Of a stretch of 64,000 nt of DNA, positions 58,880 to 64,000 are shown piece after piece; position 1 is the stretch's first letter; every line of letters begins with the position of its first letter. The stretch comes from Marchantia polymorpha subsp. ruderalis (taxonomy: Eukaryota; Streptophyta; Marchantiopsida; Marchantiales; Marchantiaceae). The position numbers and the translations under genes are program-made. The stretch is taken from positions 11,968,501 through 12,032,500 of the forward strand of contig AP031353.1 of assembly GCA_037833965.1 (NCBI GenBank). The letters are read 5' to 3'. Below the pieces are notes generated by a model. The model had not been told where the DNA came from. It made no database searches and worked only from the letters and a program-made list of their open reading frames with translations.

Positions 58880-60068
58880 AATCGAAACATCGAAATCGTG
58901 TACATTGTGTATCTGTCCTGCGGTATCTTTGATGAGAGTCTTGACAACTGTACACCTAGAAAATATTGATTATTTTTGAGTTTGAGTGCGGATCATGTTT
59001 TATGAGGTTGAGTGTGGATCATCCAGAGACTCTACTCCTTTGTTTTCCTAGTCGAGGTTTCTTTCCAGTATGGTATATATTCTATTTTGAGTGGGTGTAG
59101 TTTCATGTTTACAAATTAAACTTAGAATACATGTAAGCGATTACTGGATAAAATTCGTCTGTTCTGTTCAGGACAGTCTGATGTTTATTTTGTAGTGGGA
59201 CGTCATCCTTGTTCGACGTAAAGTGTGGGAGGGAATGTCCTCTTGGTCACTATGTCATGAACAGTATTTAATATCTACATGCAATGTTTCCTTCAAAAAT
59301 GCTTTCGTAAGAACCATCGTCTGTAGATCAAGTCCAGAATAACTTCGATGAGATGCATAGTGTCTAGGATCACGTCATCATGTTGTGTCTGATGAAATCT
59401 CAATATCTCAGAACAGCAAGATGAAAATTGCTTACCGTATGATTGCTCTTGACATTCAGCAGATTGAAGTAAACAAGATCGATGATATAATAGGGAAAAA
59501 TATTGCTAGAATTCCATAAATTAACCACATGAAGTTGAGTACCTTTAGAAAGATAAAATCTTCAATCCAATGTACTCAGGGTTCTACTTTAGATCACCAA
59601 GGTAACTTTGCACACTTTTTGACCGCCATCAACACCAAGGACGTAACCAGGTTTTGAGGAGAAGTGTTTAATACTTTCCATTTAAATTCTCAAACAAAAA
59701 TGTTACGAATTCAAAGGTTGTAAGAAACCTTTTTTTTATAACGAATGCAGCAGAAGAGATCAATATAGATAACAAAATATGACATCCACGAATTACCTTG
59801 ATTAAAGGTCTCAATATTATAAATTGGAAAATATTTACAAAATCGTTCAAAATATTTTTAGAAAACTAAAGTCTTTTTGATTTTATAGGTGGTTATTAAT
59901 GTATTTTATTATTTGAGACTTGTTATTTCAAAATCAACATAGATAATTAGACTTTTTGTTGAATTTAAAAGAAGTCCATGAATTTACAATGGTCAGTTTT
60001 TTTGCAATAATATTTTTGCAATAAATTTTTAAAAATGAATCAATGAAAAAAAAGACGTGAAGTAATTA

Positions 60069-60090
60069 ATATATATATATATATATATAT
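60069..60090. repeat. (AT)11 microsatellite
   Basis: Uninterrupted AT dinucleotide run inside the AT-rich block. Confidence 0.9.
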
Positions 60091-63000
60091 TTCAATATTT
60101 TCATACATTATCGAAATAATAAGTTATAATAATTTACCTTAAAATTTTGATTTAAAATATATTTTGTTCAAGTCGAATATATCCCACTTATTTTGATGTG
60201 AAAGAAAAATCTAGAGACTGTTACAATTTTTTCCTATAATTTTTTAACATCCTTTTGAGTTGAGAATCATAACTATAACAGTTTTGTGTGTCAAAATAAT
60301 TGATCAATTACACTCATAATCAAACAATGTTGTAGTTAATTTGACACGGAAATAAATAAAAAAAATTTCTTAAATATTTCCAATGAAATTTTCAAAGAAT
60401 TATATTAAATCTTGGTATACGAAATTTAAATTTTTTTATTATAAATTTCCTTTTTAATAAATTTTAGATAAATTGAGCTATTTTTGTATTTTGACATAGT
60501 TTTAAAATTAAAAAATTTAAATTTTTTTCAATATTTTGAAAATAAAATTAAAATTTTATATTCAAAATTATTTTATATCAGAAGATTTCCAAAATAAAAA
60601 ATTTAAAAATTTTCCAAGTAAAATTATTTTTAAAAGAAAAACATTACAACTAAAGCCAAGTACTAGATTACAACTGTAAAATTCTACAAGTGTGTTAAGT
60701 AAAAACATAGGAAGTAAAGCCAATTAACTATTTGATTTGATATCTTTAATTATATGTAAAATTATGAAGATCAATGATAAAAAAAAATCAAAAGAAAATC
60801 TGATTTTACAAATAGCTACAACTTTGAGATTCCTTTATCTAGCTAAAATTGCAAATTTTTTTGAAATGTAAAGAGGTGGTTGATTAGGTTAACACTGTTG
60901 AAATATCAAAATTATCTGCAATCTATGACAATCAGTCAAAATATTATTGTAACAACAATGACGTACAAATATTTATTTTAATCATGATGAGCAATTTAAA
61001 CACCAAGCAACAATGCAATCCGTACACCCAGAAATTTAATGAATGTGAAAATAAACTAAGTAAAACATGGATAAAAAAAGTCCATCAAACATTCAGTTTT
61101 TAATCAACAAGAACAAATATTTGCATTTGATTATATTCTTTTGACATGTTGATTTTTAATTTGTGTTTTACAACATTAGAGCTTGACCTTCATCAAATAT
61201 TATTGATGTTTATAGTATAGTTTGTTGTTTAAACAATGTGTTTTCTGCAAGATTTGCATATAAAAATTACCTTGCAGAAGAGGTTGTATACTTCTATTCG
61301 TTAATTTCATTATGTGTTTCATCTAAAGTATAAGCATTCGTTATGGATTCGTAAATTCCCTTAGAACAAAATGCAGTTTTTGACCCAAAAAAATTTGATT
61401 CTTCTCGTTAATCAAACATATGAATGTTTTTAAAATATTACAAGATTAATTTGACGATAATATTATTCTTTGACAAGTATGATATAATGTAAGGATAAAA
61501 TATTTAAATAAAAAATCATCCAAAATATTTGCAGATGCAAATATTGAATATTGATAATGATTTTCATATCAATAAGATTTTTTATTTATTCATTAATGTG
61601 TGAAGTTTGATGCTCTCCTTGTCCTTTTCTTTTGACATGTTGCAAGGTTTGGGGATACTGTACTAGGTTCATAGATCAACCTGGGAGCATTTAATAATGC
61701 TTATCTTTCATTTACCCTGAGAATATATACGTCTACAAAAATATCTCTAGGCTACTGAATCATCTTCTTCTAGCTTTCACGCTGACACATTCAAAGGTTA
61801 CTTTGAATGGAGCTTCTGGTATTAACTCTCTCATAACCACTCATAGCATTTACCCTCATGTTGTGCTGTAATGTTTGTGCAGGTCAAGTGTTATGAGATA
61901 TGGGTATAAGTTTCTTGTGTAGAATAGTTCAAATACATTGTTTAAACTATATTATTATACTTACTCTTCCAGGGGTAATGCTCTCAAGCTAGTAACATGA
62001 CGGAAGCATCGTTGAAAATAAGACTCGAAGTGAGGCTGCTAGTTATTAACAGAACCTATCCCACAGCATACATCAGTTGACTTTGCACTTGAAACTAAAG
62101 GTAAATTCCTCGTCTTCTTTCCTTCTCGCCCTGGGTTTATCTAGACTCATAATAAGATGAACATGTTGGTCGATGAGCGATTAGTGAATGGGCCATAGGC
62201 TGCACATTTCATCAGCTAGATATTTGACTGCACAATGAGCTATTTGTACTATGGCGTACAAATAGAATATTCTTACCTCCTTACTATGAATTCTTCTCGA
62301 ATTCCCGTTCTCTTGAGGATAAATCAATTAGGAGACTACTACGTTTTCTACCACCACTACGTAGGTTGGCAGCTATGACGCCGTTGATACAGCCAAACCG
62401 TTCAATAAATTTGTTGAAACACATGTTCACATTCTCACATCCAAGATGAACTAAAAACACCGACTTTTAAGTCGAGGAATGGCAACCTGTCATCCTAGAA
62501 ATTACATCTAATCCAAGTTTCTGAAGAAAGGGTATAGAGTACTAGTTTAATGGGCTGATTTAGCATCTCACATGTCAACATACTCATGGATGGAGAGAAC
62601 CTTAGATACTAGGTAGGTAGGGAGATGCAGAAGTAGGACTGAACGAACTAAGACATTGTGTTCAAAGATTCTTAGATAGGATTTATTCAATTTTAGACAG
62701 AAGATGTAACTACCTTCTACTTTATTTTCATGCTATCGCTCCTCTTTGCCCGTAAGGCACCCTTCTTTCATACAAGTGAATGTATTCCTATACATTCACT
62801 ATGTATGTATGTAAGAACTATATTGGCTCTTTAGTTGATTCTATCTGACTTTCTTTTAGAAGATTACATACAAGAATTGACACTTACTCTTTCAGGTTGC
62901 CCCCACTGCGCTTACCCTTTTCTTATTATTACTATATCACTGATAAAATAAGCCACACATACCTCGACTCTTTGGGTCGGTGGAATTTCAATTGTTTCCT

Positions 63001-63560
63001 TGTGTCGTCCGATCGAAGTGACAGCCCATTGCTGAAAATAATGTGGTCATCCAAAGCTTGCTGTTCATGAAAGTAATACAGTATATGAACTCTTTTTTAG
63101 GGCCAGAGTACAGTTGGTTATAGTGTTTTTATGTCAGGGTAGATCTGATCGGTCATTGGCTGGATGCGATGACGGCAGAAGAGAAGCTGAGGTGAACGAG
63201 AGTCAATCTCAACGAATTATTGCCACTACTAACTCGAGATTCGCTTGCTGCTGTAGAAAAGTGACACTGGAGCGATGAGGTTAATGACTGCATCTCTCCG
63301 GCACAGAAGAGAAGCTCTGCGGAAATCACCATAATTGGCAAGTGAAGCTCTGAAGTGGGAAATACTCGACGAGCCTTGATTCTACTCTTTGTCTCATCAT
63401 TTGTTTGATGCTTGTCTGGCTGCCTGCCTTCGGGCTGCTATCATGGTGGACTTATGACACTATCCAGATAGCAGGGAGCATTTTTGGGGGTGCTCGCGAG
63501 GTGTAAGATCTGCTGACAAGACGTAGACCCTTCATTCTAATAACCTCACTGCACACTCAC

Positions 63561-63887
63561 CGGTGAGCAGATGAAGCAAGATCGTTTCGAGAATCCAAGC
63601 GAGGATGGTGAGATCAGGAAATTATCAGTTGCGTTTGACTGGCCGGATCGGACAGAAAGACGGTCACTCGAGAGTTGTAACAAATAGGTCACGAGGTTGA
63701 ACGTAGGGACGAAATTAAGAAGAATTGCTGTGTCACGAGAGCTGGCACGGGAAGTTGTTGGACTGCTCGGTCCTAGATCGACAAAGTGCTTGCTTCCAAC
63801 TGCTTTGCAATGAGTTGCGGAAATGACAGAACTGCAGGAAGTGGGTCCTCCTGTCTTCTGTTCAGTCTCGGGTCCAAAAGTGCTCAA
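63561..63887 (-). CDS. Possible first exon of an unidentified gene
   Basis: The minus-strand frame from an ATG at 63887 has gene-like composition (MSTFGPETEQKTGGP at the start, KHFVDLGPSSPTTSRASS in the middle). At 63560 it reaches a good splice donor (CACCG followed by GTGAGT). The frame itself stops 15 nt further on. I recognise no domain, and I could not find a convincing continuation exon to the left. It could equally be transcribed untranslated sequence or chance. Confidence 0.2.
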
Positions 63888-64000
63888 GCATGTCGACAGC
63901 TCGAGTTTTGAGTGTACTTAATAGATATTGTTTGATGGTCAATTGTGACGCTATGACAAAATATTGTACTACTTTTGGAGGCTCTTTGTAACCACATACT

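Larger units (their letters stand above)
58002..63560. other. Intergenic, no gene
   Basis: 58.0-59.6 kb has moderate GC and includes the AGP-3 3' untranslated region and a (TTG)6 run. 59.65-61.6 kb is very AT-rich. 61.6-63.5 kb rises in GC again. A perfect 11-bp foldback (AGTGAATGTAT/ATACATTCACT) lies at 62775-62800. No coding region recognised. Confidence 0.5.

Noticed and set aside
1..64000. CRISPR array, bacterial operon or prophage as an exciting system
   Set aside because: All supported genes are plant nuclear genes with introns, and no regularly spaced short repeats or operon-like runs exist.

Overview
The window is nuclear DNA of a land plant. The evidence is a plant-type CYP98 cytochrome P450, two 2-oxoglutarate-dependent dioxygenases (2OGDs), three GPI-anchored arabinogalactan proteins (AGPs), a nuclear tRNA-Ala(AGC), GT-AG introns and TATA boxes. 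Small gene islands of moderate GC sit in very AT-rich decayed DNA, and the CYP98 diverges from seed-plant forms by a longer N-terminus and no intron. This suggests a bryophyte, most likely a moss. That last step is inference.

Layout. 1-9.3 kb is AT-rich and gene-poor, with a 369-bp hAT-like MITE flanked by a perfect 8-bp duplication at 3288-3656 and a decayed coding-like patch near 6.3-6.8 kb. 9.3-20 kb is a GC-richer island carrying one three-exon 2OGD on the minus strand (12089-14147). 20-29 kb is AT-rich again and holds three related elements with long terminal inverted repeats (TIRs) between 21.5 and 25.5 kb, plus a 57-bp tandem repeat near 26.8 kb. 29-33 kb is a GC-rich island around an intronless CYP98 (30098-31687, minus). 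33-44 kb holds transposon relics: a pogo/Tigger-type DDE_1 transposase remnant (33.35-34.17 kb), a BED-zinc-finger hAT transposase remnant (38.34-39.34 kb) and a 150-bp TA-flanked MITE (41026-41175). 44-47 kb has a tRNA-Ala gene, a degenerate tRNA-like copy, strong palindromes and a second 2OGD (45274-46825, plus). 51.7-58.0 kb is a cluster of three AGP genes, two minus and one plus. 58-64 kb has no gene I can support firmly.

How the genes relate. CYP98 enzymes 3-hydroxylate p-coumaroyl esters or amides in the phenylpropanoid pathway. The two 2OGDs share both intron positions and phases, so they are paralogues, and they lie on either side of CYP98, but nothing in the sequence ties them to the same pathway. 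The AGPs are cell-surface proteoglycan cores. Each has a short second exon of 25-26 codons encoding the GPI-anchor signal, and in all three the intron falls at the same place, just before the predicted anchor-attachment region.

The most novel items are the tandem AGP cluster with its shared intron architecture, a roughly 85-bp near-perfect foldback at 53173-53257 that looks like a small-RNA precursor, a set of similar palindromes near 44 and 53 kb, and several unclassified TIR elements with readable ends.
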